A DNA stretch of 64,000 nucleotides. Source: Nitrososphaerota archaeon. Its GTDB lineage: Archaea > Thermoproteota > Nitrososphaeria > Nitrososphaerales > Gagatemarchaeaceae. Where the stretch lies: contig DAHWNW010000001.1 in assembly GCA_027339745.1 (NCBI GenBank), positions 124,001 through 188,000 on the forward strand, given 5' to 3'. This document shows, one piece after another, positions 8,914 through 17,074 of this stretch (its first letter is position 1; every line of letters begins with the position of its first letter). The translations under genes and the position numbers were made by a program. The notes beneath the pieces were generated by a model. The model worked only from the letters and a program-made list of their open reading frames with translations. It searched no databases and was not told where the DNA came from.

Positions 8914-9606
8914 CTATGAATCTTTGGCCCGGGGAGCCACGACCTCCCTGTAGTACTCACACGAGGCTGCGATTGTGCACGATGAGCACTTGGGCCCGAT
9001 GGGCTTGCATGTAGTCTGACCGAAACGCACGAACAGGTCGTTGAGCTCCAGCCAATAGCGGCGCGGGACCACCTTGACCAGCTCGGCCTCGGTCTCTTCA
9101 GGACTCTTTGTCTTCACCAGCCCTAGCCTGTTCGAGATCCTGTGTACGTGGGTATCGACCGGTATGGCAGGCTTGTTGAACGCATACACGAGGACGCAGT
9201 TCGCGGTCTTCCTCCCCACTGCGTGGAGCTTCAACAGCTCCTCCTCGGTCTGAGGGACAGCTCCACCGAAGTCCGCGACGAGCTGCTTGGACACCCGGAC
9301 TACGCTCTTCGCCTTCATCCTGTAGAACCCCGACGCCCTGATGAGGCGGCTGACGACCTCAGGGTCTGCGCCCGCCAGCTCGCCTGGCGTCTTGTACTTT
9401 GCAAACAGGTTTTCAGTGGCCTTTGTGGTGTTTTCATCCCTGGTTCTGTGAGACAGTATCGTCCCGATGAGGATGCGGAAGGGGTCCCCTCCCTCGGCGT
9501 CCTTCAGCTGCGAGAGGGCCGTGGCCCTCTTGTCCGCGGAACCATAGACCATCCCCCTGACCTCCCTGAGAAGCCCAGGGACGCTTACGCGCTTTCGGTG
9601 ACCCAT
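8914..9606 (-). CDS. nth: Endonuclease III (DNA glycosylase/AP lyase)
   Basis: A base-excision-repair enzyme removing oxidised pyrimidines and nicking at AP sites. The helix-hairpin-helix reads [17 protein letters not shown] with the catalytic Lys, followed by [13 protein letters not shown] with the catalytic Asp. The C-terminal 4Fe-4S ligands are C-x6-C-x2-C-x5-C in [18 protein letters not shown]. The ORF track starts at 9642, but its first 12 residues ([12 protein letters not shown]) are unlike the family. I prefer ATG 9606, giving about 230 residues and a 22-nt overlap with the end of the upstream epimerase gene, which suggests translational coupling. Confidence 0.95.
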   Translation of the reverse strand: MGHRKRVSVPGLLREVRGMVYGSADKRATALSQLKDAEGGDPFRILIGTILSHRTRDENTTKATENLFAKYKTPGELAGADPEVVSRLIRASGFYRMKAKSVVRVSKQLVADFGGAVPQTEEELLKLHAVGRKTANCVLVYAFNKPAIPVDTHVHRISNRLGLVKTKSPEETEAELVKVVPRRYWLELNDLFVRFGQTTCKPIGPKCSSCTIAASCEYYREVVAPRAKDS

Positions 9607-10508
9607 GGCTCTTTCTTGTACCAGGCGGCGACGTCGTCGCAAGCTGCTTGCAGGCCGTACTGAGGGGAGTAGCCCAGCTCCGCCCAGCTCGCCTGGACAT
9701 CTATGGTGAGTGAGGCCTTGAGCTGCTCCGAAGCGTACTTTGCGATGGCCATCCCGGAGAGGAGCCCCGGCTTCTTGAACTCGGCGGTCTTCCCCACCGC
9801 CGAAGCCACCCCCTTCGCCAAGGCCTCTGGAGTGGCGTCGAAGGACTTCACCAGATACACAGCGCCGGAGCGAAGGTCCCCCTGGGCGGCCCTGTACATC
9901 GCCTGGGCGATGTCCCTCGGATGTGAGTACGACATGCTCCCCCCACGCGGGACCGTCACCTCCCCCCGCTCGATCATCCTGAGGAAGGGGAGGGCCAGCG
10001 AAGGGTCACGCGACCCGAAGGCCTTCGCGGCTCTTATCACCATGACCTTGGGCGCTGCGTTCCGCCTCGCGAACTCGAGCAGGAGCCGCTCCGCTTCGGC
10101 CTTCGCCTTCTGATACGCCCCCGCCGGGTGCAACGGGCCCGACGCGTCGACCCTCGCCGCACCGAACCCGTAGACGTCCAGTGTGCTCAGATGAACGAAT
10201 CGCTTTGCCTTGACCTCCGTGGCAGCTTCCAGGAGGTTGAGCAGCCCCTCCGCGCTGGCGCTCATGAAGTCGCTCTCCGTGTAAGGCATGGGGGACGCCA
10301 GGTTGTAGACCGCATCCACGCCTTCCATCGCGTCGTGAATGGAGTGGTGGTCCGAGAGGTCGACTTCGATGCCCTGGACCCCGTTGGTGTCCATCGTCTT
10401 TAGGTGGGCGCCCTTCCTGAAGGTTCCCTTGGATATCTCACCTTGCTGGAACAGATATTCAACGAGGTGCCCCCCGATGAAGCCCGTCCCTCCCACTATG
10501 AGGTTCAT
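9585..10508 (-). CDS. NAD-dependent epimerase/dehydratase (extended SDR)
   Basis: A 307-residue Rossmann protein. The nucleotide site is [14 protein letters not shown] (residues 6-19), the catalytic Tyr-x3-Lys is YQKAKAE (about 133), and a Ser/Thr lies in HLSTLDVYG. This resembles sugar-nucleotide epimerases and 3-beta-hydroxysteroid-type dehydrogenases; the precise substrate cannot be chosen. It overlaps its upstream neighbour by 4 nt (ATGA type) and nth by 22 nt, so the order 10825-10505, epimerase, nth looks like one operon. Confidence 0.9.
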   Translation of the reverse strand: MNLIVGGTGFIGGHLVEYLFQQGEISKGTFRKGAHLKTMDTNGVQGIEVDLSDHHSIHDAMEGVDAVYNLASPMPYTESDFMSASAEGLLNLLEAATEVKAKRFVHLSTLDVYGFGAARVDASGPLHPAGAYQKAKAEAERLLLEFARRNAAPKVMVIRAAKAFGSRDPSLALPFLRMIERGEVTVPRGGSMSYSHPRDIAQAMYRAAQGDLRSGAVYLVKSFDATPEALAKGVASAVGKTAEFKKPGLLSGMAIAKYASEQLKASLTIDVQASWAELGYSPQYGLQAACDDVAAWYKKEPWVTESA

Positions 10509-10825
10509 GGGGGCCCGCCCTCTGGGTCGCCAAGGTGATGATGGTGGTGGTGCTCGTCCTTCCCAGGTTTAGCGTCGAACTCCCCCCTCACGAGGCGCAT
10601 CTGGAGGTCCTCCTCGAACTTCGGGAAGTCGCCCGTGAGTGCCGCGAGCTTCTCCTTCGCCCCCTCAGTGAACTGTGGGGAGAAGTTCTGGCCGCCGAAA
10701 CGGCCGTATGCCACCCCAGAGAACCTGACCTTCTTCCCTTTCACCTCAACGTAACCCCTGATCAGGTTCGCCACCTCCCCTTCGCTGACATAGTCCACCA
10801 CCACGGCGTAATCCGGGAGGCTCAA
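10505..10825 (-). CDS. Conserved hypothetical protein with natural six-histidine tail
   Basis: A 106-residue protein of unknown family. It starts MSLPDYAVVVDYVSEGE from a TTG preceded by GGAGGGG. The body alternates short strands (GYVEVKGKKVRFSGVAYGRF) with a Glu/Lys-rich helix. Near the C-terminus is EHHHHHHLGDPEGG, a run of six His followed by an acidic and Gly/Pro tail, suggesting a flexible metal-binding end, for example nickel, cobalt or zinc handling. The stop overlaps the epimerase start by 4 nt. No close functional clue from its partners. Confidence 0.72.
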   Translation of the reverse strand: MSLPDYAVVVDYVSEGEVANLIRGYVEVKGKKVRFSGVAYGRFGGQNFSPQFTEGAKEKLAALTGDFPKFEEDLQMRLVRGEFDAKPGKDEHHHHHHLGDPEGGPP

Positions 10826-10890
10826 GGGATGTTTACCCCTCCTGACAGGTGCTTAAAGTCAGTTCTGGAGCGGGAGCCTAGCTCAGGAAG

Positions 10891-11322
10891 TCACATCTCG
10901 AAGTCTGGGGGCCTGTACCTCGCCTGGACCATCTCCTTGAGGGAGGTGACCAAGGAGAAGCTCGACCCGACTATGTCGCTCTGCGTCACGATGCCCACGA
11001 GCTTCCCCCTCTCCAACACCGGGAGCTTCTTGACCCCCGCGTCCGACATGATCTTGGCCGCGACCTCGACCCTTTCATCTGGGGAGACGGTGACGAGCTT
11101 CTTCGTCCTAAGCGAAGTCAAGGGCGCTCCAGGGTCGAGCCCCCTTGCAACGCTCCTTGAGATGTCCCCTTCTGTGACTATGCCGACCGGCTTCGTCTCG
11201 CTCTTGGTGACCACGAGGGCGCCGATCCCCCACCTCGCCATCTTCCTCGCGGCTTCTTTGACGGAGGCGTCCGCGTCTATGGTCCTGACCCTCCTGGTCA
11301 TGATGTCCTTGACGTAGATCAC
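10891..11322 (-). CDS. Two-CBS-domain protein
   Basis: A 143-residue pair of CBS domains: VKDIMTRRVRTIDADASVKE ... PVGIVTEGDISRSV, then KLVTVSPDERVEVAAKIM ... LVGIVTQSDIVGSS. Such modules sense adenine nucleotides or related ligands and act as stand-alone regulators of energy state. The GTG start comes 4 nt after the stop of the universal-stress-protein gene and overlaps a GATGAGG ribosome-binding motif, so the two are cotranscribed. Confidence 0.93.
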   Translation of the reverse strand: MIYVKDIMTRRVRTIDADASVKEAARKMARWGIGALVVTKSETKPVGIVTEGDISRSVARGLDPGAPLTSLRTKKLVTVSPDERVEVAAKIMSDAGVKKLPVLERGKLVGIVTQSDIVGSSFSLVTSLKEMVQARYRPPDFEM

Positions 11323-11325
11323 CCC

Positions 11326-11784
11326 TCATCTCACCACGAGGACGGGACACTGAGAGTGGCCGACGAGGCCGGACGAGACGCTCCCGACGATTAGCCTCTT
11401 GAACCCGGTCAGCCCCCTCGTCCCGACCACGACCAGGTCGGCTTTCTGGTCCGTCGCTAAGCCAACCAGCGCCTCTACCACTGACGGGCCTTCGAGTAGC
11501 TCCCCCCTGGCTTTCGCACCGGCCTGGGCGGCGAGCTGTACGCCTCTTGAGAGGATGGCCTCGCCGTTCTGCTTCGCCGCCTCCTCCAGTTCGGTGTAGT
11601 TGGGGATGGGCATGCCCGCTCCTCCCGAGAAGACCATCGTCGGCGAGCTGTAGACGTGGGCCACCGTCAGCTTGGACCCGAACTTCGCTGCTATGGAGCA
11701 TGCCAGCCGGACGGCCTTTACCGAGTCCTTCGACCCGTCGAACGCGACCACCACGCTCTTGAACTCCCTGCCGTTGCTTGCCAT
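11326..11784 (-). CDS. Universal stress protein (UspA family)
   Basis: A 152-residue single-domain protein. It starts with FKSVVVAFDGSKDSVKA and ends with the ATP-binding loop GTRGLTGFKRLIVGSVS, which matches G-x2-G-x9-G-S, then CPVLVVR. It is therefore the ATP-binding class. A TATA (CATTAAATA) lies about 30 nt upstream with AGGAGAAG between, and a 9-bp tandem repeat lies just beyond the TATA. Operon with the following CBS protein suggests a shared nucleotide-sensing stress role. Confidence 0.95.
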   Translation of the reverse strand: MASNGREFKSVVVAFDGSKDSVKAVRLACSIAAKFGSKLTVAHVYSSPTMVFSGGAGMPIPNYTELEEAAKQNGEAILSRGVQLAAQAGAKARGELLEGPSVVEALVGLATDQKADLVVVGTRGLTGFKRLIVGSVSSGLVGHSQCPVLVVR

Positions 11785-11826
11785 GACTGTCAGTTCAGAC
11801 TTCTCCTTTTCCCTATTTAATGCGTC

Positions 11827-11844
11827 CCCACAATTCCCACAATT
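11827..11844. repeat. Tandem 9-bp repeat upstream of the uspA TATA box
   Basis: CCCACAATT occurs twice head to tail, then GAGAAC follows. It lies immediately upstream of the minus-strand TATA box of the universal stress gene, the usual place for an archaeal activator site. Function is inferred from position only. Confidence 0.4.
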
Positions 11845-12043
11845 GAGAACCCCGATTCCGGACGGACCCGGCCTCAGCGCCCTGGACGGGGGCGAAGGAC
11901 TGGCGCGACCTAACCAACGAGGTCGCCTGGGGAAACCTGAGGCGACGTTGTAAGACGGAGGGGCCGGAACTTACCCAAAACTGATAATCAGGCGCGAAAA
12001 ACGTCTCAGTCTGTTATAAGGCGCTGAAGATGGAGCAGCGTCC

Positions 12044-12607
12044 ATGGAAAACACAACGCAGCCGCTCGCAATCAAGAGCAGATGGGCAGGCAGATTCATC
12101 TGGGCCGCGGTCATCGAAGGGTTCTTCGCGGTGGTCGCCACCGTGCTCACCCTCGACCCTCTCCAGTACCTCACAGGCAACCCCGACTACTACTCGCCAG
12201 CCAAGGTCATAGCCAGCAACGGCGCAGGGACCTGGTTCTTCACCGGGTACATCTCCTTCCTCGTGGTAGGAGTCGTAGCTATGGCGGTAACTGCCATCTT
12301 CTACCTCTACATCGAAGGGATACAAGGCAAGCCATACAAAGGGGTCACAAACATCCTCGCGTGGGCGCACCTCCTTCTGATGAACATAGGGGTGGCGGGC
12401 TCCATGTTCCTGATGATGTGGGGAGGTTACCTCGCGGGGTGGGCAAGCGCCCCTGTCTCCAGTGGGGGAGAGGGCCTCACCTCAGAGCAGATTCACGTCC
12501 AGATACTCGGCCACCTCACCGACCCCATCGGGGCGCTCGTCCTGGTGGCAGCCCTCGGTGCGCTCTTGGGCGGACTTGGATACCTCATTCGAAGCAGGGC
12601 TCGCTGA
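12044..12607 (+). CDS. Four-helix membrane protein, unknown function
   Basis: A 187-residue protein with about four predicted membrane helices: FIWAAVIEGFFAVVATVLTL, TWFFTGYISFLVVGVVAMAV, WAHLLLMNIGVAGSMFLMMW and PIGALVLVAALGALLGGLGY. The third helix carries a His followed by Met residues (AHLLLMNIG), vaguely like heme-binding helices of oxidase subunits, but there is no second conserved His pair. The family is not recognised. A TATA (GTTATAAGG) about 28 nt upstream of the ATG indicates a leaderless transcript. Confidence 0.75.
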   Translation: MENTTQPLAIKSRWAGRFIWAAVIEGFFAVVATVLTLDPLQYLTGNPDYYSPAKVIASNGAGTWFFTGYISFLVVGVVAMAVTAIFYLYIEGIQGKPYKGVTNILAWAHLLLMNIGVAGSMFLMMWGGYLAGWASAPVSSGGEGLTSEQIHVQILGHLTDPIGALVLVAALGALLGGLGYLIRSRAR

Positions 12608-12682
12608 GTCCTGCTTCTACCCGTTTTTCATGCGTGAGAAGCCGATTAAGCTCAAATACGATACCTCAGGATTTCCGAGCGC

Positions 12683-13045
12683 GTGGAGATAACCGAGCCG
12701 ATCCGAGTCCAGGCGCTGGTGCACGGACTCGCTGACGAATACTCACGCAAGATCATCCTTTCCGCCATACCCAAGAGCAAGTCTGTCGAAGACATAAGCA
12801 AGGAGAACGACATACCCCTGAGCACGTGCTACAGGAGGGTCCACGAACTCCTCGATGCGCAGATCCTCGTGGTGGAGAGGGTAATTGTCACGCCCGACGG
12901 GAAAAAGTACGAACTACTCAGGAGCGCCTACAGGGCGATAAACGTATCATTCGACGGCGGGGTGATCAAGGTGGACGCGGTGATAAACGAGGACGTCGCA
13001 GAGAAGCTGAAGCGCCTCTGGCTGACAATGAGGGAGAGCGGCTGA
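12683..13045 (+). CDS. Winged-helix (ArsR-like) transcriptional regulator
   Basis: A 120-residue DNA-binding protein. Residues 10-65 form a helix-turn-helix: DEYSRKIILSAIPKSKSVED, then SKENDIPLSTCYRRVHELLD with recognition helix TCYRRVHEL, followed by the wing VVERVIVTPDGKKYELLRS. The C-terminal part (INVSFDGGVIKVDAVINEDV) resembles the beta tail of archaeal ArsR-type regulators. It starts with GTG. The next gene, 62 nt on, encodes a small membrane protein, a pairing common in archaea that suggests local regulation. Confidence 0.85.
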   Translation: MEITEPIRVQALVHGLADEYSRKIILSAIPKSKSVEDISKENDIPLSTCYRRVHELLDAQILVVERVIVTPDGKKYELLRSAYRAINVSFDGGVIKVDAVINEDVAEKLKRLWLTMRESG

Positions 13046-13107
13046 TTTCTAGCGATGAGAATCGAGTTCAATGCTTTAAAACTCGACGGAGGTGACATCA
13101 GGTAATC

Positions 13108-13383
13108 ATGGGTCTTGTGTATCTCGACGTAGCGCAAGCGCTAATCCTCGTCTTCGGCGGCGTCGTGGTCTACTATGCAGGCAAGGCGTACAGAAAGACA
13201 AGGAGCCAGGCGATGCTCTTCTTGGCGATCGGCTTCGCATTCGTGACCCTGGGGGCGCTCATAGCGGGAGTGATCTACAACTTTGGCACAAAAGACCTTG
13301 GGACGGTCATCACGGTGCAGGCGTACTGTCAGGCGGTCGGGTTCTTCATAATAGTATACTCCCTGGCGCGCGCGAAGGGGTAG
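13108..13383 (+). CDS. Three-helix small membrane protein (DUF7521-like)
   Basis: A 91-residue protein with three hydrophobic segments: ALILVFGGVVVYYAGKAY, MLFLAIGFAFVTLGALIAG and AYCQAVGFFIIVYSLARA. The G-x3-Y-Y-A-x-K-A-Y motif after helix one and a basic loop (KTRSQ) resemble small archaeal membrane proteins often found beside ArsR/winged-helix regulators. A TATA (GCTTTAAAA) lies about 30 nt upstream of the ATG. Function unknown. Confidence 0.75.
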   Translation: MGLVYLDVAQALILVFGGVVVYYAGKAYRKTRSQAMLFLAIGFAFVTLGALIAGVIYNFGTKDLGTVITVQAYCQAVGFFIIVYSLARAKG

Positions 13384-13708
13384 CGCCAATCCCGGGCCTG
13401 GACGACCGCACGAGACAATGACCAACGCAGTTGGCGCCTACGGCGGACGTGACCGGACGTTCGCCTGCATGGTTCCCGCAGAGCCGGCGCTTTTGGCGGG
13501 CCGGAGCGCCGGGGCGCTCGCTGGCTTGGAACGTAGAAGGGCGCCGGGGCGAAAGGTCCCATGACGGACTTGTGTCGCTCAGGCCCGGGCGGTTCCCTAA
13601 GCGGTTGAAGCTCATGGGCCCGCGTGGCGCCGTCCCCGGAGCGGCGCGAGCGTGGAGGCCCGGCAAAGCAAAGGACGATTGAGCGTGGGAACGCGCCGCT
13701 CCGGCAGG
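13384..13708. other. GC-rich intergenic region with strong inverted repeats
   Basis: A 325-nt gap without a convincing gene. It contains a 7-bp hairpin GAGCGCC-GG-GGCGCTC near 13503-13518 and a 13-bp perfect inverted repeat (separate entry). I looked for RNase P and SRP RNA conserved boxes and did not see them. A structured RNA or terminator-like element remains possible. Confidence 0.4.
13636..13704. repeat. 13-bp perfect inverted repeat with 43-nt loop
   Basis: CCGGAGCGGCGCG (13636-13648) pairs exactly with CGCGCCGCTCCGG (13692-13704). It ends 4 nt before the stop codon of the minus-strand gene 13709-14032, so it would form a large hairpin in the 3' UTR of that gene, or close a small RNA on the plus strand. 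Confidence 0.7.
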
Positions 13709-14032
13709 CTAGCGGAGGGCCTCGGCCTGTATCAGCTCTTCCACTTTCTGGAAGTAGAGCCTGGTCGCGAGGGGCATGCCTTCGAGGTTGCGATCGATGG
13801 CGTCCACGACGTATCGGACCGCCCGCCTTGACGCCTTGAACTCGAACTTCATTGGAAGGATGGGGTCCTGGATGACGTCGATCGAGTCGATCAGGTGCCC
13901 GGGTGCCTCGGCCTTTGCGTCGCTCGCCACCTTCTGATACCACCCCGACAAGACCGCCGGGTCGAGCCCCTGCTTCAGGTCTTCGATTTCCTGTAGGAGC
14001 CTGTTCAGGACCAGCATCTCTTCGTTGGCCAT
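13709..14032 (-). CDS. Small conserved hypothetical helical protein
   Basis: A 107-residue protein predicted to be almost fully helical: MANEEMLVLNRLLQEIEDLK at the start and LATRLYFQKVEELIQAEALR at the end. No catalytic motif or membrane helix. High third-position GC and the absence of a better frame support it as real. It is followed by a large inverted repeat in its 3' UTR. I do not recognise the family. Confidence 0.65.
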   Translation of the reverse strand: MANEEMLVLNRLLQEIEDLKQGLDPAVLSGWYQKVASDAKAEAPGHLIDSIDVIQDPILPMKFEFKASRRAVRYVVDAIDRNLEGMPLATRLYFQKVEELIQAEALR

Positions 14033-14100
14033 GGGCGGATGATCGCGAGACGGCGGTCCGCCAGCTTAAGCGAAGGTGTGTATGTTTGTTGGTCTCGCGG

Positions 14101-14511
14101 TCAGCTGCAGCGCATCTGGAAGACCTCGGACTTCTCATACTCAGCTTCCCAAACGTGGGTGCTATTCCTCCCCCGGCGGACTGCGAGGAGGGTGTACCCC
14201 TTGGGGGCGTCGTTGTAGGCCCGCGTGAGGATCTCGACGGCGGGGAGGTCGTCCTCGTCGTAGCTCTTCAAGACGTGCGGCCTGTACTTCTCGACCTCTC
14301 TCAAGTAGTCAGCCAGACACAACACCCTCCCCTGCAAGACAGCTGACGTGACCCTCTTGACCTCCACTCCACAGGCGTCGCACCTGACAACCCCCATCCC
14401 GTCCGTCAGGCAGACCCTCCCCACCCCCACCACAGTGGGGAAGGTTCCGGGCCGAGGCTCTTCGGCGCCACAGAGGGCACACTTCGCGGGGCTCTTAGAA
14501 GAGTGAGGCAA
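14101..14511 (-). CDS. LIM-like double zinc-finger protein
   Basis: A 136-residue protein whose first 70 residues hold two similar modules: CALC-x19-CLTD and CDAC-x17-CLAD. Each is C-x2-C-x17-19-C-x2-D, the spacing and terminal Asp seen in LIM-domain zinc fingers, although the two modules here are separated by six residues rather than the two of classical LIM. The C-terminal 65 residues (VEILTRAYNDAPKGYTLLAV...) have no Cys cluster and may be a small alpha/beta domain. A TATA (CCTTAAATC) lies about 28 nt upstream. Role unknown; likely protein-protein or nucleic-acid contacts. Confidence 0.75.
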   Translation of the reverse strand: MPHSSKSPAKCALCGAEEPRPGTFPTVVGVGRVCLTDGMGVVRCDACGVEVKRVTSAVLQGRVLCLADYLREVEKYRPHVLKSYDEDDLPAVEILTRAYNDAPKGYTLLAVRRGRNSTHVWEAEYEKSEVFQMRCS

Positions 14512-14705
14512 CGTAGGTCCAACCGTGTGCCAGCCGATTTAAGGCTGCGTCGGGCTCCGGGAGGCCGTCCTCTTGCCCTGGACCCGCCCGGCTGGGGACG
14601 GTGGAGAGCGCGTCAGGGGGCCCCGGTGGCACATGGTCCCGCGCCCAGCCTACCTCCAGGAGGGGGCGCTAGTCCAGCGTTGTCCAGTGCGTCAAAGAAG
14701 GACCC

Positions 14706-15485
14706 CTAGAGGAGCCGGACGATGTGGTCGACGTTGTCCAGGGTTGTCAGCACACGGTGCCCTGCCGGGTCCCTGTCGACCCCGCTGGTGACAAGGATGG
14801 AGTCGATACCGGCCCTAGCGGCCCCCTCGATGTCTGTGTCGAGCTGGTCCCCCACCATCACAGCCTTCGCCTTTCCGCACCCCGCCCGCTTGAGCGCAGC
14901 CTCGAACATGAGCGGCGAAGGCTTCCCTATGACAGTCGCACGCCTCCGGCTCGCGTATTCGATGGCCTTCACTAGGGGACCGGTGGCCATGGCCGGGCCC
15001 GTCCTGTAGGCGTACACCCTGGAGGCGTGGGTCGCGACGAGCTTCGCCCCCTCCCTCACCAGCCTGGCTGCGCGGTCGAGCTTGTCATAGGTCACATTCC
15101 TGTCTAGCCCTACGACCACGACGTCGCACTTCTCGCCGAAAGTCCGGTTGTGGCCGAACCCGCTCAGTTCCTCTTCGAGCCCCCGCTCACCAACGAGGTA
15201 GTATGCCACCCTGCCGTACTTGTCCTTGAGGTACTCCGCGGTGAGAAGGCCCGAGGTGAGGACCTCGTCCTCCCTGACCGGGATGTCGAGCTCGACCAGT
15301 CGACTCCAGACCGTCTTGGCCGTGTCTGTTGAATTGTTGGTGAGCACGCAGAGCCCTTTCCCCATGGAGCGGATAGCTTCGACCGCGACCGTCCCCCCGA
15401 TCTTGACCCTGTTCTCCTTCCCCTTGTAGAACACCCCGTCAAGGTCGAACAGGAACAGCTCCTTGTCCTTCAACAGCCCTCTCAT
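14706..15485 (-). CDS. HAD-superfamily phosphatase, NagD / class IIA type
   Basis: A 259-residue phosphatase. Motif I is LFDLDGVFYKG (residues 12-22) with the nucleophile and acid Asp pair, motif II is VLTNNS, motif III is IGKPSPLMF, and motif IV is MVGDQLDTDIEGA. The C2-type cap between motifs II and III places it with NagD, phosphoglycolate and p-nitrophenyl phosphatases. Archaeal relatives act on phosphoglycolate or sugar phosphates; the substrate is not determined here. A TATA (CTTTTTAACC near 15624) implies a leader of over 100 nt, longer than most genes in this window. Confidence 0.92.
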   Translation of the reverse strand: MRGLLKDKELFLFDLDGVFYKGKENRVKIGGTVAVEAIRSMGKGLCVLTNNSTDTAKTVWSRLVELDIPVREDEVLTSGLLTAEYLKDKYGRVAYYLVGERGLEEELSGFGHNRTFGEKCDVVVVGLDRNVTYDKLDRAARLVREGAKLVATHASRVYAYRTGPAMATGPLVKAIEYASRRRATVIGKPSPLMFEAALKRAGCGKAKAVMVGDQLDTDIEGAARAGIDSILVTSGVDRDPAGHRVLTTLDNVDHIVRLL

Positions 15486-15876
15486 CTCCCAGCCTCACCC
15501 TTTCGGCAGCCTGGTCGGCGCTGGTGACGGCCTGCATCGCGAACAACTCTCCCTCCCGTCTCCCCCGAGGACCAACCTCCGGGAAGGAACCAGGTACAAC
15601 CTTTCGGTCGAAGGCTGCATCGGTTAAAAAGCAATCCCGTCCAGTTGTGCCGTTGGATTCCTGCTCCCGTGTCCCCGGCATGGGCCTTCCGATCCCCGCC
15701 CCCCGCGGGGTCGCTGGGTCGAGTGAGAGGTGTAGCGGCTACAGCGCAACGCCACCTTGCGGCGGAAAGGCAAGGCGGGAGCTCCCCTTCAGTCGCCACA
15801 GCGCAGACCTCGCTGCGAGCCCTTCGCGTGTCAACAATATTTTTAGCGCTTCGGCGCCTTCGAGAGGGCCTTGCCG
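15486..15876. other. Intergenic region with divergent promoters and small hairpins
   Basis: This 390-nt gap separates the HAD phosphatase from the MoxR operon. It holds the HAD TATA (minus strand, near 15624), the operon TATA AATATTTTTAGC (about 15836-15847, 30 nt before ATG 15877), a GTAGC-G-GCTAC dyad and a CCTTGC/GCAAGG hairpin near 15763-15783. No gene is supported. Confidence 0.5.
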
Positions 15877-16698
15877 ATGAGGCGCCCCGCCGTGGTGACC
15901 GCGCTCCTCGTTGCGCTGCTGGTGGTGACCGGGGGCCTGGCGCTCGCCCTTGCAGGGGGGGCTGCGCAGCAGGGGAGGCTCCCAATCGCCACCCAGGCGG
16001 CGGCTCAGACTACGCAGGCCTCGAAGGGACCTTACTTCGCGGTGAGCGTCGTGCTGTCTGCCCCAGGCGCGGGGAACGGCACCGCGGGCGTCCAAGTGAA
16101 CATCAGCGCGAACCCTCCCGAGCCTGGATTCTCAACCCGCTCCGCGCAGTCCGCGACCCCGGTCGGCGGCGTCAGGTTCGAAGTCATAGGACTCCCCAAG
16201 GTGTTCCACGGGAAGTTCCTCTCGAACATCCTAATCACCAACTCGACCGGGACGGGGGAGATATCGGTGCTCGAAGGTAACTACAGCGTGGTTGGTTCAG
16301 GGCCTTACGTCAACTACAAGGGGTACCTGTCCTTCAAGCCGAACACGGTCACTTCTCTGACCATCAAGGTGGTCCCGGCCTTCGGCACAGTGGCGAGCCT
16401 GATGGTCGTGAACCAGGATACGTTGGTCGGGACGGAGCCGACCGCGACCGTCTACGCTGGGGTCAGCGGCGGGGCCAACTTCTCAGACTTCTCGACGGAG
16501 CTCAGGGGTTACACAGCCCCCGGGGGCGCATCCCAGGACTTCATGAACGTGAACATGACGGTAGTCGGAACCTACGGCACCCCGGGGATGACAATGGTGG
16601 TCCTCAAGCCGCAGGGGGAGTACCCCGCCCTTCCCTCGTTCGACCTTTCACTCCTCCAGTACGCCACGTCTGCAGAGGTGAGCTACCTTCCAGTCTGA
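15877..16698 (+). CDS. Secreted or signal-anchored hypothetical protein, first gene of MoxR operon
   Basis: A protein of about 273 residues with an N-terminal signal or anchor (RRPAVVTALLVALLVVTGGL ALA). The remainder is rich in Ser, Thr, Gly, Val and Asn with repeated beta-strand patterns and several NST/NMT sequons, as in extracellular beta-sandwich proteins. I chose ATG 15877 over the TTG two codons upstream. The TATA box 30 nt upstream makes this the operon leader. The stop is followed after 1 nt by the GTG of the next gene. Function unknown; likely surface protein assembled with the MoxR/DUF58 system. Confidence 0.72.
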   Translation: MRRPAVVTALLVALLVVTGGLALALAGGAAQQGRLPIATQAAAQTTQASKGPYFAVSVVLSAPGAGNGTAGVQVNISANPPEPGFSTRSAQSATPVGGVRFEVIGLPKVFHGKFLSNILITNSTGTGEISVLEGNYSVVGSGPYVNYKGYLSFKPNTVTSLTIKVVPAFGTVASLMVVNQDTLVGTEPTATVYAGVSGGANFSDFSTELRGYTAPGGASQDFMNVNMTVVGTYGTPGMTMVVLKPQGEYPALPSFDLSLLQYATSAEVSYLPV

Positions 16699-16699
16699 G

Positions 16700-17074
16700 G
16701 TGCTGCTTGCCGTGGGAGACGCGGCCACCCTGGCTCTCGCCGTCGCGGGGATCCTAGCCCTGAGGGAGGTCAGGGCCAGGAGGGTTGAGACCCTGGCACA
16801 GGCCTTTGGCGCCCTGGAGCGCTCGATCGCGGTTGGAGCGCCCTGGCTCCCGCAGGGGTCGACGTGGGGGGAGACTTTCGAGCGCCTTAAGGGGGCGGGG
16901 GTGGAGGCCGACTGGTCGAGGATGGAGAAGACACTGGAGGCATACGAGGCGTTCCGGTTCGGCGGGAGGCCCGACCCCGTCGAAGGGAAGGAAGAGGTGG
17001 CCGGCCTGGCGACGAGGATTCAGCGGGGGGTGGGGGGGCATGGACCTAAGGGAAAGAGTGTCAGAACAGATTAG
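16700..17074 (+). CDS. Small membrane-anchored protein of the MoxR operon
   Basis: A 124-residue protein with one N-terminal helix (AATLALAVAGILALREV) followed by a charged cytoplasmic region with LERSIAVGAPWLPQGSTW and EKTLEAYEAFRFG. This resembles the short linker proteins between secreted factors and MoxR ATPases in archaeal clusters. The GTG start follows the previous stop by 1 nt, and the 3' end overlaps the moxR start by 35 nt, showing tight coupling. No enzymatic motif. Confidence 0.7.
   Translation: MLLAVGDAATLALAVAGILALREVRARRVETLAQAFGALERSIAVGAPWLPQGSTWGETFERLKGAGVEADWSRMEKTLEAYEAFRFGGRPDPVEGKEEVAGLATRIQRGVGGHGPKGKSVRTD

Noticed and set aside
13384-13708. RNase P RNA or SRP RNA gene in the GC-rich gap
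   Set aside because: A GAAAGGTCCC-like stretch loosely resembles the RNase P core but the conserved flanks are absent, and no SRP helix-8 motif was found.
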